Source: Heliobacterium chlorum
Lineage (GTDB): Bacteria; Bacillota; Desulfitobacteriia; Heliobacteriales; Heliobacteriaceae
DNA: 64,000 nucleotides
Assembly: GCF_014502795.1 (NCBI RefSeq)
Contig: NZ_JACVHF010000010.1
Location: forward strand, 1 to 64,000
Direction of reading: 5' to 3'
A program made the translations under genes and the position numbers. This document shows, piece after piece, positions 53,196 through 63,364 of the stretch (the first letter of the stretch is position 1; each line of letters opens with the position of its first letter). Below the pieces are notes generated by a model. The model ran no database searches, was not told where the DNA came from, and was given only the letters and a program-made list of their open reading frames with translations.

Positions 53196-54788
53196 ATGAA
53201 CCAAAAACCGGAAGAAAGCCAGAAACCCGATGGCGGCGGTCAGCGAATTGCAAAAGCGGCCGGCTCGATCATGTTGGCGATGTTCATTTCCCGGATTTTA
53301 GGTTTTGTTCGTGAAGCGGTCATCGGGGCCAAGTTTGGTCAGAACGGAGTGACCGATTCATATATTGCTGCCTTCGCACTACCGGACTTTTTATATTTTC
53401 TCCTGGTTGGGGGTGCCCTTTCGACGGCTTTCATCCCTGTTTTTTCGTCTTATGTGGCGACAGACAAGGAGAGAGACGGGTGGGTGGTTGCGTCAACCTT
53501 TATCAATGGGATGATTTTGCTGTTGGGGATCGGGGTCATACTCGGAGAAATCTTCACGCCCCAGTTGATTCCCCTTGTCGCCTATGATTTCAAAGGTGAG
53601 ACGCTAGAACGGACGATCTTTTTGACACGAATCATGTTCCCATCGGTATTGTTCACGGGCTTGGCTGGACTCGCGATGGGTGTTCTCAACTCATATCAAC
53701 ATTTTCTCATGCCTTCTATCGGAGCGATTTTATATAACGCCGTCATCATCCTCTGCGGATACTTTCTGTCGGATCGTTTTGGTATTGCCGCCTTCTCGAT
53801 CGGCGTGGTGTTGGGCGCATTAACCAACTTTCTCGTGCAGGTTCCCATGTTGATGAAAATCGGCCTTCGTTACCAGATGACCATGGACTTGAATCACCCC
53901 GGTGTCCGCCGGATCGCCAAGTTGATGATCCCGGCTCTCATCGGTCTGTCCATCGGTCAAATCCAGGATATTGTGAACCAAAACCTAGCGTCGGCGCTGG
54001 AGCCCGGATCGATTACAGCGCTGCGATTTGCCAACCGGCTCATGCAGCTTCCTTTGGGTGTATTCGCCATAGCTATTTCAGTGGCCATATTTCCGACCTT
54101 GACGAGTACAGCCGCTCGACGGGAATGGACAGAGTTCCGGAATAACCTCTCCTTAGGGTTGCGTACGGTCATTTATATCACCTTGCCGGCCGCTGTAGGA
54201 ATGACCGTTTTACGTGTGCCTATTGTGCAAGTCCTCTTTGAACGAGACAACTTCACCCATGAAGCCACCGTAGCGACGGCATCGGTACTGCTCTTTTTCC
54301 TCTTGGGACTTTTTGCTCAAGGGGCGAATCAGATGCTGCCTCGGGTATTCTATGCACTGCAAAAGCCGCAGATTCCAGTTCGAGTCAGTGCCATTGTGCT
54401 GGTAATCAACACAGCACTAAGCCTGATCTTGATTCCTTACATGGGCGCCGAAGGTCTTGCCTTGGCTTTTTCCTTTAGCGCATTCCTCGCCTACGGGCTT
54501 TTCTTAGTGCTTGCTCGAAGAGCCCTTCGATCCATCGATGGGAAGCATCTTCTCTTATCGTTGATGAAGACCACTGCTGCCTCGGTCATCATGGGGGCTG
54601 TCATTTGGGTTATCTTGCGGTTTGCCCCTCTGGTCGTCGATCTCTCCTCCAAGGTAGGCCAAGTGAGCTTGCTTACCGTGACGGTCCTGGTCGGTGCTGT
54701 TGTCTATGGCGCGTCTACCATGGCGATGCGGATGGAAGAAGCCCAGATGGTCTCTCGTGCCTTTTTGAGTCGCTTTACCGGTCGGTAA
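53196..54788 (+). CDS. murJ: Lipid II flippase MurJ (MviN)
   Basis: A 530-residue protein of about 14 membrane helices in the MOP superfamily that moves lipid II across the membrane. FISRILGFVREAVIGAKFGQNGVTDSYIAAFALPDFL at the start and the later IQDIVNQNLASALEPGSITALRFANRLMQLPLGVFAIAI are typical. Preceded by AAGGAGAG. Confidence 0.92.
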   Translation: MNQKPEESQKPDGGGQRIAKAAGSIMLAMFISRILGFVREAVIGAKFGQNGVTDSYIAAFALPDFLYFLLVGGALSTAFIPVFSSYVATDKERDGWVVASTFINGMILLLGIGVILGEIFTPQLIPLVAYDFKGETLERTIFLTRIMFPSVLFTGLAGLAMGVLNSYQHFLMPSIGAILYNAVIILCGYFLSDRFGIAAFSIGVVLGALTNFLVQVPMLMKIGLRYQMTMDLNHPGVRRIAKLMIPALIGLSIGQIQDIVNQNLASALEPGSITALRFANRLMQLPLGVFAIAISVAIFPTLTSTAARREWTEFRNNLSLGLRTVIYITLPAAVGMTVLRVPIVQVLFERDNFTHEATVATASVLLFFLLGLFAQGANQMLPRVFYALQKPQIPVRVSAIVLVINTALSLILIPYMGAEGLALAFSFSAFLAYGLFLVLARRALRSIDGKHLLLSLMKTTAASVIMGAVIWVILRFAPLVVDLSSKVGQVSLLTVTVLVGAVVYGASTMAMRMEEAQMVSRAFLSRFTGR

Positions 54789-54868
54789 ATGGGCATTGTT
54801 CGCGCTATGTCTATCGGTTATAATACATTGGATATGTCTTTTTATTGGGCAAGGGAGGAACCAGATCT

Positions 54869-56674
54869 ATGGGAATGGCACAAGCCAACATTCGCAATTT
54901 TTGCATTATCGCGCATATTGACCACGGCAAATCGACCCTTGCCGACCGCATCCTGGAGTACACCGGTGCCCTTACGGCGCGGGAGATGGAAGACCAGGTG
55001 CTGGACTCCATGGATTTGGAGCGCGAGCGGGGAATCACAATCAAGCTACAGGCCGTTCGGTTGCAATATAAGGCGAAAGACGGACAAACTTACACATTGA
55101 ATTTGATTGATACGCCCGGTCACGTAGACTTCACCTATGAAGTGTCCCGTTCCCTGGCTGCTTGTGAAGGGGCCTTACTGATCGTCGATGCGGCCCAAGG
55201 AATTGAAGCCCAAACGTTGGCTAACGTCTATTTGGCCTTGGAAAACGACTTAGAGATCATTCCGGTCATCAATAAGATCGATCTGCCCAGTGCTGAGCCG
55301 GAACGAGTTAAGCAGGAAATCGAAGATGTCATCGGCCTTGATGCTTCCGATGCTGTTCTGGCTTCGGCCAAGTCTGGCATCGGGATTGAAGAAGTTCTTG
55401 AAGCGATTGTCAAAAAAATTCCGGCGCCGAAGGGCGAACCGGAAGAGCCGCTGCAATGCCTTATTTTTGACTCTTTCTATGATATCTATAAAGGCGCTAT
55501 CTCCTATGTCCGTGTCGTTCAAGGAAGCGTGAAAAAGGGTTCGAAGATTCAGATGATGTCCACTGGTCGTACTTTTGAAGTGACTGAGGTCGGTGTCTTC
55601 GCGCCGGCGCCTCGCCAGGTGCAAGAACTGTCCACCGGGGAAGTCGGTTTTATCGTCGCCTCCATCAAGAACGTGAAAGACACCCGTGTCGGCGATACGA
55701 TCACGAACGCCGATCGCCCGGCGGCAGAACCGCTGGCCGGTTATCGCCAGGTGACCCCCATGGTCTATTGCGGTCTCTATCCCGTCGAAGGAGCCGACTA
55801 TGAAGACTTGCGGGACGCCTTGGACAAACTTCGCCTGAACGACGCATCGCTGATCTACGAACCGGAAACATCGGTCGCCTTGGGCTTTGGCTTCCGTTGC
55901 GGTTTCCTAGGTCTTCTGCATATGGAGATCATCCAGGAGCGGTTGGAACGGGAATTCGACCTGGATCTGATCACGACAGCGCCGAACGTCATCTACCGGG
56001 TCAATCAGACGGACGGTGAAGTGGTTCTCGTCGACAACCCCACGAAATTGCCGCCGAACCAAAAGATCGAGTCGATTGAAGAGCCTTATGTAAAAGCCTC
56101 CATTATGGTCCCTTCGGACTACGTAGGCGCCGTGATGGAGCTCTGCCAAGAGAAGCGGGGTCTCTTCACCAATATGGACTACATCACGAACCAGCGGGTC
56201 ATGCTCGTCTACGAACTTCCTTTGGCGGAGATCATCTTCGATTTCTTTGATCAACTGAAATCGCGTACTAAAGGATATGCCTCCCTCGATTATGAACTGA
56301 TCGGCTACCGTGCTTCTGAGTTGGTGAAACTGGACATTTTGCTGAACGGTGATTTGATTGACGCTTTTTCGATCATCGTTCACCGTGACCGGGCTTATCA
56401 TCGCGGCCGGGCTTTGGCGGAAAAACTGCGCGACCTCATTCCGCGGCAGATGTTTGAAGTTCCCATTCAAGCGGTCATCGGCAACAAGGTCATCGCTCGG
56501 GAGACGATCAAAGCGATCCGCAAGAACGTCTTGGCTAAATGCTACGGCGGTGACATCTCGCGGAAACGGAAACTGCTGGAGAAACAAAAAGAAGGCAAAA
56601 AGCGCATGAAGCAGGTCGGCAGCGTCGAGATTCCCCAAGAAGCCTTCATGGCTGTGCTCAGCATCGATCAGTAA
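54869..56674 (+). CDS. lepA: Elongation factor 4 (LepA)
   Basis: A 601-residue translational GTPase. [15 protein letters not shown] (G1), [32 protein letters not shown] (G3) and [15 protein letters not shown] (G4) are present, along with the C-terminal LepA domain ([17 protein letters not shown]). ATG 54869 follows GGGAGGAACC; an earlier in-frame ATG lacks a signal. Confidence 0.96.
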   Translation: MGMAQANIRNFCIIAHIDHGKSTLADRILEYTGALTAREMEDQVLDSMDLERERGITIKLQAVRLQYKAKDGQTYTLNLIDTPGHVDFTYEVSRSLAACEGALLIVDAAQGIEAQTLANVYLALENDLEIIPVINKIDLPSAEPERVKQEIEDVIGLDASDAVLASAKSGIGIEEVLEAIVKKIPAPKGEPEEPLQCLIFDSFYDIYKGAISYVRVVQGSVKKGSKIQMMSTGRTFEVTEVGVFAPAPRQVQELSTGEVGFIVASIKNVKDTRVGDTITNADRPAAEPLAGYRQVTPMVYCGLYPVEGADYEDLRDALDKLRLNDASLIYEPETSVALGFGFRCGFLGLLHMEIIQERLEREFDLDLITTAPNVIYRVNQTDGEVVLVDNPTKLPPNQKIESIEEPYVKASIMVPSDYVGAVMELCQEKRGLFTNMDYITNQRVMLVYELPLAEIIFDFFDQLKSRTKGYASLDYELIGYRASELVKLDILLNGDLIDAFSIIVHRDRAYHRGRALAEKLRDLIPRQMFEVPIQAVIGNKVIARETIKAIRKNVLAKCYGGDISRKRKLLEKQKEGKKRMKQVGSVEIPQEAFMAVLSIDQ

Positions 56675-56690
56675 TAACAGTAGGAATAAA

Positions 56691-57878
56691 ATGATGCGAA
56701 CTGTACAACCTCTCAAACAAGGATGGGGAGTCTATATCCATATCCCCTTTTGCAGGAGCAAATGCGCTTATTGCGATTTTTATTCCCACCGGGCGTCGGA
56801 ACAAGAACGGCGGGAATACGCTCAGGCGGTCATTCGTCATATCGCTACGGAAGCCAACAAATGGGATGGGGCTCAAGGTCCGACGACCATTTTTTTTGGC
56901 GGTGGTACCCCTTCTCTGCTTCCACCGGAATCAGGAAGGGCTATCTTGGAGCAGATTCGGCATACCTTCGGTGACCATCTTTTATCAGAGATTACCATCG
57001 AGGCAAATCCGGGGACGGTGACCGGCCCTGATTTGCTCCAGTGGGTGAGAGGAGGGGTTAACCGACTCTCGCTGGGGGTACAAGCCTTTCAACCACGCCT
57101 GTTGGCCTTTCTCGGCCGCAAACATTCTATCGAGGATGTTCGTGAAGCCATCAATGCAGCCAAGCAAGCGGGCCTGCTTAACGTGAACTTAGATTTGATT
57201 TACGGTATCCCCGGCCAGTCTATGGAAGACTGGCGGCTCTCTTTGGAATTGGCCCTCGATCTAGAGCCGGCGCATCTTTCCATATATAATCTCAAACCGG
57301 AAGCGGGAACACCTCTAGCCCTATGGCTAGAACGAGGTTTAACGGGGGTTTGCCCGGAAGACCTGGAGGTGGAGATGTATGAGGAAGCCCGTCGGCTTCT
57401 CCATTTGGCAGGTTTCGAACAATATGAACTGTCCAACTTTGCCCGGCCCGGAAGGGAATGCCGGCATAATCTAAACTACTGGCACCGGGGCGATTACCTC
57501 GGATTTGGCAGTAGCGCCGCCTCCGCTGTGGGGCTTCGCCGTTGGACCTGGGCGGCTGACAGTCGTCAGTATGTCGGGGCTCTTTCGTCCGGTTGTGACG
57601 TACCTATCGGAGACGAGGAGATACTGACTCCAGTCGTCGCTGCAGAGGAGGCAGTCATGCTCGGCCTTCGATTGACCAAGGGGGTAAACCTTCAGGAGGT
57701 CATTAGGGAATACGGTCTAGGAGAACGCCAGGGGTCAAATTGGCATAAACTATCGACAATCCTCCATGGCAAAGGTTGGGTTGATTATGATGGTTCTCGG
57801 GTGAAGCTTACGCCAGAGTCCTATCTTATCTCGAATGAAATTTTGGAAAAATACCTAGGAGAAGAGCCGGAGAATTGA
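56691..57878 (+). CDS. hemW: HemW, heme chaperone-like radical SAM protein
   Basis: A 395-residue HemN-like radical SAM protein. IHIPFCRSKCAYCDFYS holds the CxxxCxxC cluster site, and FFGGGTPSLL and NPGTVTG follow. The short N terminus matches HemW, a heme-binding chaperone, rather than true coproporphyrinogen oxidase. It starts 16 bases after lepA, an order common in Firmicutes. Confidence 0.92.
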   Translation: MMRTVQPLKQGWGVYIHIPFCRSKCAYCDFYSHRASEQERREYAQAVIRHIATEANKWDGAQGPTTIFFGGGTPSLLPPESGRAILEQIRHTFGDHLLSEITIEANPGTVTGPDLLQWVRGGVNRLSLGVQAFQPRLLAFLGRKHSIEDVREAINAAKQAGLLNVNLDLIYGIPGQSMEDWRLSLELALDLEPAHLSIYNLKPEAGTPLALWLERGLTGVCPEDLEVEMYEEARRLLHLAGFEQYELSNFARPGRECRHNLNYWHRGDYLGFGSSAASAVGLRRWTWAADSRQYVGALSSGCDVPIGDEEILTPVVAAEEAVMLGLRLTKGVNLQEVIREYGLGERQGSNWHKLSTILHGKGWVDYDGSRVKLTPESYLISNEILEKYLGEEPEN

Positions 57879-57913
57879 GCAACAGGGACCTTTTTCACTC
57901 GGGAGCCCAAGTA

Positions 57914-57942
57914 TTGACAAGCGGCTTTCCCGGTGGTATTTT
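57914..57942 (+). promoter_or_regulatory. Sigma-A promoter of the heat shock operon
   Basis: TTGACA (57914-57919) and TATTTT (57937-57942) with a 17-base spacer stand directly upstream of the CIRCE palindrome. Confidence 0.8.
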
Positions 57943-57957
57943 TTTATCGTAAGACCA

Positions 57958-57984
57958 TTAGCACTCGTCGGTCATGAGTGCTAA
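57958..57984 (+). promoter_or_regulatory. CIRCE operator (HrcA binding site)
   Basis: TTAGCACTC, a nine-base spacer, and GAGTGCTAA form a perfect CIRCE element just downstream of the promoter, so HrcA represses its own operon. Confidence 0.97.
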
Positions 57985-58004
57985 CAACGGGAGGTGCTTC
58001 GGGG

Positions 58005-59039
58005 ATGCAGATGAACGATCGTAAGCAAAAGGTTCTTTGGGCCATTATTCATGACTACGTATCCACCGCTGAACCCGTTGGTTCCCGAACGATTGCTCGC
58101 AAGTACAATCTCGGTGTCAGTCCTGCCACGATCCGCAACGAAATGTCGGACCTAGAGGAGTTAGGGCTCATTGAACAACCCTATACATCGTCCGGAAGGA
58201 TTCCCTCAGACTATGGGTACCGCTATTTTGTCGATTGTCTAATGGAACGAAAAGTTCTTGCCGCAGAAGAACTTCGCATCATGCAACAGACCATGTCGGA
58301 CCGTCTGCAAGAAGTGGATTATCTGATGCAGCAAGCGAGCGCGATCATTTCACAGTTGACCAACTATACGGCTGTCGTACTTGGTCCCCAAGTTGGCAAA
58401 ACGACCTTTCAGCAGATCCAACTCCTCCCGATCATGCCGACTAAGGCTGTTGCCGTCATTATCACTTCAGCCGGAGTTGTCGAGAGCAAGATTCTCGACA
58501 TTCCCGAATCGTTAACGCCGGAGGATCTACAGCAAGTCTCCGCTGTGATCAATGAATCTTTACGGGGATTGACCATGAATCAGGTGAGGGCTTCCCTCTC
58601 CCATGAACTGGCGGAAACGTTGAAAAAGCAGAAACAGGTGTTGAGCCAGTCTTTGGAGATCATCGACGAGGCTTTGCATGCAGATAATGATGAACGAGTC
58701 TACCTGGGTGGAACATTGAACATCTTTAAACAACCTGAGTTTAAAGATGTAGATAAAATCCAAACGCTTCTGGGTATACTAGAGCAGCATCATACCGTTC
58801 GAGAATTGCTGCATCACACCCCTGAAAGGGGTGTAAACATCACCATCGGTACAGAAAACAAACATGAAGGTTTTCGCAACTGCAGCATGGTGACAGCGAC
58901 CTATCATCTTGACGGTGAAGTGCTCGGTGTGATCGGTCTTGTCGGGCCGACACGAATGGAGTATTCCCGATCGGTGGCGGTCATCGAAAGCTTGACGGAA
59001 AACTTATCGTTCGCTTTAAAAAGAATATTGAATCGATAG
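58005..59039 (+). CDS. hrcA: Heat-inducible transcription repressor HrcA
   Basis: A 344-residue repressor. The winged helix-turn-helix is plain in [39 protein letters not shown], followed by the HrcA-specific [16 protein letters not shown] and C-terminal [18 protein letters not shown] 58005 has GGGAGGTG upstream; an upstream in-frame GTG lies inside CIRCE. Confidence 0.95.
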   Translation: MQMNDRKQKVLWAIIHDYVSTAEPVGSRTIARKYNLGVSPATIRNEMSDLEELGLIEQPYTSSGRIPSDYGYRYFVDCLMERKVLAAEELRIMQQTMSDRLQEVDYLMQQASAIISQLTNYTAVVLGPQVGKTTFQQIQLLPIMPTKAVAVIITSAGVVESKILDIPESLTPEDLQQVSAVINESLRGLTMNQVRASLSHELAETLKKQKQVLSQSLEIIDEALHADNDERVYLGGTLNIFKQPEFKDVDKIQTLLGILEQHHTVRELLHHTPERGVNITIGTENKHEGFRNCSMVTATYHLDGEVLGVIGLVGPTRMEYSRSVAVIESLTENLSFALKRILNR

Positions 59040-59132
59040 CGTTTTTGGGAAATCAGGGGCTTTTTGTAAAAAGAAAGTCCCTATTTCCCTGCCTATATTG
59101 ACAATCTTTGATTTTCGCTTGGAGGAACCGTT

Positions 59133-60704
59133 TTGAGTGTCAAACAAGTAAGCAGCAATACGGAAGTGGACGAACGGCTCGCCGCCTTGATGACGAATGC
59201 CAATGCTATCCGGGCTATTTCCTCAGCCGTAGAAGGCACATTAGGCCCCAAAGGCTTGGACACGATGCTCGTCGACAAATTCGGCGATGTGGTCATTACC
59301 AACGACGGTGTCACCATCCTTCAATTGATGGAAGTGAACCATCCAGCGGCGCGCATGCTGATCAAAACGGCGAAAGCGCAGCAGTCTGAAATCGGCGATG
59401 GAACAACGACGGCGACGGTGCTCGCCGGTAGCCTGATCTCGGAAGGCGTCAACCAAGTGACCAAAGGCGTCCCTGTCTCCCGGGTCATCGAAGGACTGAA
59501 AGCCGGTGTGAAGAAAGCTATCGAGATGTTTCATCGTCATGCCCGTCCGATTCAAGGGGTTCATGATCCCATGCTGGAGCGGGTCGCTTTAGTGGCAGGC
59601 CGGGAACATCAGGATATCGCTCAGTTGGTCGTAGATGCCGCCCGGTTGATCGGGGAAGAGAAGCTGAAGGAATCAGGTTATAAGCTCTCCGATTCGGTCC
59701 GTGCCCGAGAAGGCGCTGACAATCAGGTCTTGACTGGAGTCATCGTCAACAAGAAGCCCATGAACGAGGATATGCCTAAACTGTTGGAAAATGCCTCCGT
59801 TCTGATTGTCGATGACGCCCTTGAACCCGAAGAGATGGGCGATGAAGCGCTCAGCACTGAAGCCGGATTCAACTGGTACCGTCAAAAGCAACAAGAATTC
59901 CTGGAGAATATACGCAAAATCATCGCATTAGATATAAAAGTCCTTTTAGTCGACCGCGGTGTGGAAGATATCGCCGAAGAGATGCTCACCGACGCCGGTG
60001 TGCTGGTCATCCAGCGCGTCTCCAGTCGAGAATTGAAAAAAGCAGCCGAACATACTGGCGCCCGTGCCGTCAAACGAACTGGTTTGAAACGGGAGCCCCA
60101 AGATCTAACCCGTTATCTCGGGAAGGCAGGCAAGGTTATCGTCGACGATAAGTTGGAACATGTCTGTCTGCTTCAGGGTTCCGGAAAACCGGTAGCCACC
60201 GTCCTCGTTGGTGCGGCCACGGAAGAGGTCGTCGGCGAACGGGAACGGATCGCCAAAGACGCTGCATCGGCCGTGCAAGCTGCTGTTAAAGGCGGCCTAG
60301 TCCCCGGCGGCGGCGCTGTGGAGTTAGCAGTGGCCCGGCAGATTGAAGAGGTCCGTAGAGAGACGAAAGGCATGGCTGCCTACGGCCTCGATTGTGTCGT
60401 TGGCGCTCTGAAGAAACCTTTCTCGCAGATCATCACTAATGCCGGCTTTAACCCCTTAGAAAAGCTGGGTGACGTGATCGCCGCCCAAATGGAGCAAGAG
60501 AGCGATAAACTTTCCATCAACTGCGATAATGGTGAAGTCTCCGATATGTGGGAACTGGGCGTCATCGACCCTGTTCTTGTCAAGGTACATGCCTTGAAAG
60601 CAGCCGGAGAGGTCGCCGAAGCGATTTTACGCATAGATACGATCATCAAAAAGCGTGAAGAACGAGCCGATGGCAAAGGAGAACATGGGGAGGGTAATTG
60701 GTGA
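59133..60704 (+). CDS. Group III (archaeal-type, TCP-1) chaperonin
   Basis: A 523-residue thermosome/TCP-1-family chaperonin, unlike bacterial GroEL. ISSAVEGTLGPKGLDTMLVDKFGDVVITNDGVTIL, GDGTTTATVLAG and LVPGGGAVELAVARQIEEV are the ATP-site stretches. The apical region includes NEDMPKLLENASVLIVDDALEPEEMG. Bacterial members, called group III, are known in Carboxydothermus and some other Firmicutes beside dnaK genes, as here between hrcA and grpE. No GroES is needed. TTG start behind GGAGGA. Confidence 0.92.
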   Translation: MSVKQVSSNTEVDERLAALMTNANAIRAISSAVEGTLGPKGLDTMLVDKFGDVVITNDGVTILQLMEVNHPAARMLIKTAKAQQSEIGDGTTTATVLAGSLISEGVNQVTKGVPVSRVIEGLKAGVKKAIEMFHRHARPIQGVHDPMLERVALVAGREHQDIAQLVVDAARLIGEEKLKESGYKLSDSVRAREGADNQVLTGVIVNKKPMNEDMPKLLENASVLIVDDALEPEEMGDEALSTEAGFNWYRQKQQEFLENIRKIIALDIKVLLVDRGVEDIAEEMLTDAGVLVIQRVSSRELKKAAEHTGARAVKRTGLKREPQDLTRYLGKAGKVIVDDKLEHVCLLQGSGKPVATVLVGAATEEVVGERERIAKDAASAVQAAVKGGLVPGGGAVELAVARQIEEVRRETKGMAAYGLDCVVGALKKPFSQIITNAGFNPLEKLGDVIAAQMEQESDKLSINCDNGEVSDMWELGVIDPVLVKVHALKAAGEVAEAILRIDTIIKKREERADGKGEHGEGNW

Positions 60705-61369
60705 CAAAAGAAGAAAAATTGACCGTAGAAGAGCCTGTTGTCGACACTTCTGAAAAGACGGCTGAACCTGTGGATGCAGAATCGGCTGCAAAAACTGTGC
60801 ACAGCACTGCAGATTTGCATGGCGAAGCAGGTAACCCTGAGGAGAACTCGGAAGAACAACAGGCGACAGAGGCAGCTGAACAGCTGGGCAAATTCCTGGC
60901 TGAAGTCGCTAAAACGCAGGAAGAGCTAGAAAAGACGAAAAAGGAATTGCAAGATGCGGAAAATCGCTATCTTCGCCTGCAAGCCGATTTCGATAACTTC
61001 AAACGACGGACCCGCCAGGAAAAAGAAGAACTAGGTACCTATGCAAATGAACAATTGATTAAAAAATTGCTCCCCGTACTGGACAACTTCCAGCGCGCCC
61101 TCAATGCGATGAGAAAAGCCGGGGCAGAAAACATCCTCTCCGGTGCGGAAATGATCCAACGGCAGTTGATCGACATCTTGACCAAAGAAGGCCTGGAAGC
61201 GATGATTTCCGTCGGTACAGACTTTGACCCCACCCGTCATGATGCGGTCATGTATGGCGAAGCTGACGGAGAGTTTGCCGATGGCATCGTCATGGAAGAG
61301 ATGCAAAAAGGCTACCTGCTGAAAGAGAAGGTCATCCGTCCCGCTATGGTTAAAGTCGCTAAAGGTTAA
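60701..61369 (+). CDS. grpE: Nucleotide exchange factor GrpE
   Basis: A 222-residue DnaK co-chaperone with a long acidic disordered start, a coiled coil (ENRYLRLQADFDNFKRRTRQEKEEL) and the C-terminal beta domain (VGTDFDPTRHDAVMYGE, VIRPAMVKVAKG). The GTG start overlaps the stop of the chaperonin gene (GTGA), so the two are translationally coupled. Confidence 0.95.
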   Translation: MTKEEKLTVEEPVVDTSEKTAEPVDAESAAKTVHSTADLHGEAGNPEENSEEQQATEAAEQLGKFLAEVAKTQEELEKTKKELQDAENRYLRLQADFDNFKRRTRQEKEELGTYANEQLIKKLLPVLDNFQRALNAMRKAGAENILSGAEMIQRQLIDILTKEGLEAMISVGTDFDPTRHDAVMYGEADGEFADGIVMEEMQKGYLLKEKVIRPAMVKVAKG

Positions 61370-61445
61370 AACATAAGGACTTCGAGCCAATTAAAACCTC
61401 AATTAGAAATGGTCATGTTTTAAATTTAACGGGAGGTATCATCAT

Positions 61446-63305
61446 ATGAGTAAAATTATCGGTATCGACTTAGGAACGACCAACTCTTGTGTAGCCGTCA
61501 TGGAAGGCGGCGAAGCCGCTGTTATCCCTAACCGGGAAGGGGCTCGTACTACTCCCTCGATCGTCGGTTTTTCCAAAACGAATGAGCGCCTCGTTGGTCA
61601 AGTCGCGAAGCGCCAAGCGATCACCAACCCCGATCGGACGATCATCTCCATCAAGCGCCACATGGGTACCGATCACAAAGTGAAAATTGATGATAAAGAT
61701 TATACACCCCAACAAATTTCAGCGATTATTTTGCAACGCTTGAAGGCGGACGCAGAAGCTTATCTCGGTGAAACGGTGACCAAAGCGGTCATCACCGTTC
61801 CGGCCTATTTCACTGATTCCCAGCGGCAAGCGACGAAAGATGCAGGCACCATCGCTGGTCTAGAAGTCATGCGTATCATCAACGAGCCGACAGCGGCGGC
61901 GTTGGCTTATGGTGCAGACAAAGAAGAAGACCAAACGATCCTCGTTTATGACCTCGGCGGCGGCACCTTCGACGTATCCATCCTGGAACTGGGCGACGGT
62001 ATTTTCGAAGTCAAATCGACTTCCGGTAACAACCGTCTCGGTGGTGACGACTTTGACCAGCGCGTCATCGACTGGATGGTAGCAGAGTTCAAAAAAGAAA
62101 CAGGTGTCGATCTGCGCGGCGATAAGATGGCTGTGCAGCGCTTAAAAGAAGCTGCCGAAAAAGCGAAGATCGAACTGTCTGGAGTCATGTCCACCAATAT
62201 CAACCTGCCCTTCATCACGGCTACCGCCGAAGGTCCACAACACTTGGATATGACCTTAAGCCGGGCTAAATTTGACGAGATGACAGCCGACCTGGTCGAA
62301 ATGACAATGGGCCCGACCCGTCAAGCTTTGGCTGACGCTAAAATGGAGCCGAAAGACATCGACAAGGTCATCCTGGTCGGCGGTTCCACCCGGATTCCTG
62401 CCGTTCAAGAAGCGATTCGCAAATACCTGGGCAAAGAACCATTCAAAGGCATCAACCCTGACGAAGTCGTCGCGATGGGTGCCGCTATTCAAGCGGGCGT
62501 ACTCGGTGGGGAAGTGAAGGGTATTGTTCTCGCTGACGTAACCCCATTGTCTTTGGGCTTGGAGACCTTAGGCGGCATTTGCACCATCTTGATCCCGCGG
62601 AACACCACCATTCCCACCTCGAAAAGCGAAATCTTCACCACCGCCGCTGACAACCAGACTTCCGTGGAAGTTCACGTCCTGCAAGGTGAGCGGAAAGTGG
62701 CTGCCCAAAACAAAACGCTCGGCCGCTTTAACTTAGGCGGCATTGCACCGGCGCCTCGGGGCATCCCGCAAATCGAAGTGAAATTCGATATTGACGCTAA
62801 CGGCATTGTTCACGTCAGCGCCAAAGACAAGGCGACCGGCAACGAACAAAAGATCACCATCACCGCCTCGACCGGTTTGTCTAAGGATGAAATTGACCAA
62901 ATGGTCAAAGACGCGGAACTGCATGCCGAAGAGGACCGCAAGCGTCAAGAAGAAGTGGAGATTCGCAACCAAGCAGACGCCATGGTTTACCAAGCTGAGA
63001 AAACCTTAAAAGACTTTGGCGACAAAGTTGAAGCGGCTGACCAAGAAAAAATCAACGCTGCTAAAGAGGAACTGAAAAAGGCCCTCGAAGGTAATGACAG
63101 CGAAGCAATAAAACAAAAAACGGAAGCCTTAACGACAGCTGTGTATGAAGTATCCACCAAAATGTATCAGCAAGCAGGAGCTCCCGGAGCGGCTAATGAT
63201 CCTGGAGCACCTGGTGCTGGTGGCTTTGGCGGAGAAGCGAAAAAAGATGACAATGTGGTCGACGCCGACTATACTGTCATTGATGACGAGAAAAAGAAAT
63301 CCTAA
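61446..63305 (+). CDS. dnaK: Hsp70 chaperone DnaK
   Basis: A 619-residue Hsp70. [18 protein letters not shown] (phosphate 1), [13 protein letters not shown] (connect) and [15 protein letters not shown] (phosphate 2) give the ATPase; [11 protein letters not shown] and the linker region VTPLSLGLE precede the peptide-binding domain, and the C-terminal lid ends [19 protein letters not shown] precedes the ATG. Confidence 0.98.
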   Translation: MSKIIGIDLGTTNSCVAVMEGGEAAVIPNREGARTTPSIVGFSKTNERLVGQVAKRQAITNPDRTIISIKRHMGTDHKVKIDDKDYTPQQISAIILQRLKADAEAYLGETVTKAVITVPAYFTDSQRQATKDAGTIAGLEVMRIINEPTAAALAYGADKEEDQTILVYDLGGGTFDVSILELGDGIFEVKSTSGNNRLGGDDFDQRVIDWMVAEFKKETGVDLRGDKMAVQRLKEAAEKAKIELSGVMSTNINLPFITATAEGPQHLDMTLSRAKFDEMTADLVEMTMGPTRQALADAKMEPKDIDKVILVGGSTRIPAVQEAIRKYLGKEPFKGINPDEVVAMGAAIQAGVLGGEVKGIVLADVTPLSLGLETLGGICTILIPRNTTIPTSKSEIFTTAADNQTSVEVHVLQGERKVAAQNKTLGRFNLGGIAPAPRGIPQIEVKFDIDANGIVHVSAKDKATGNEQKITITASTGLSKDEIDQMVKDAELHAEEDRKRQEEVEIRNQADAMVYQAEKTLKDFGDKVEAADQEKINAAKEELKKALEGNDSEAIKQKTEALTTAVYEVSTKMYQQAGAPGAANDPGAPGAGGFGGEAKKDDNVVDADYTVIDDEKKKS

Positions 63306-63315
63306 TTGGACGACG

Positions 63316-63332
63316 GGGGGCTTAGCCCCCCT
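63316..63332 (+). other. GC stem-loop between dnaK and dnaJ
   Basis: GGGGGG CTTAG CCCCCC-type hairpin (GGGGGGCTTAGCCCCCC) without a T run. It may stabilise or partly attenuate mRNA between the two genes. Confidence 0.45.
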
Positions 63333-63364
63333 GTCAATGCTTTTACCGGGGGGAGGGGACAAGT

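Noticed and set aside
55907-56716. 269-codon minus-strand frame opposite lepA
   Set aside because: Antisense shadow of lepA; no ribosome binding site or recognisable domain.
56691-57878. True oxygen-independent coproporphyrinogen III oxidase (HemN)
   Set aside because: Short N terminus and neighbour order lepA-hemW-hrcA fit HemW rather than HemN.
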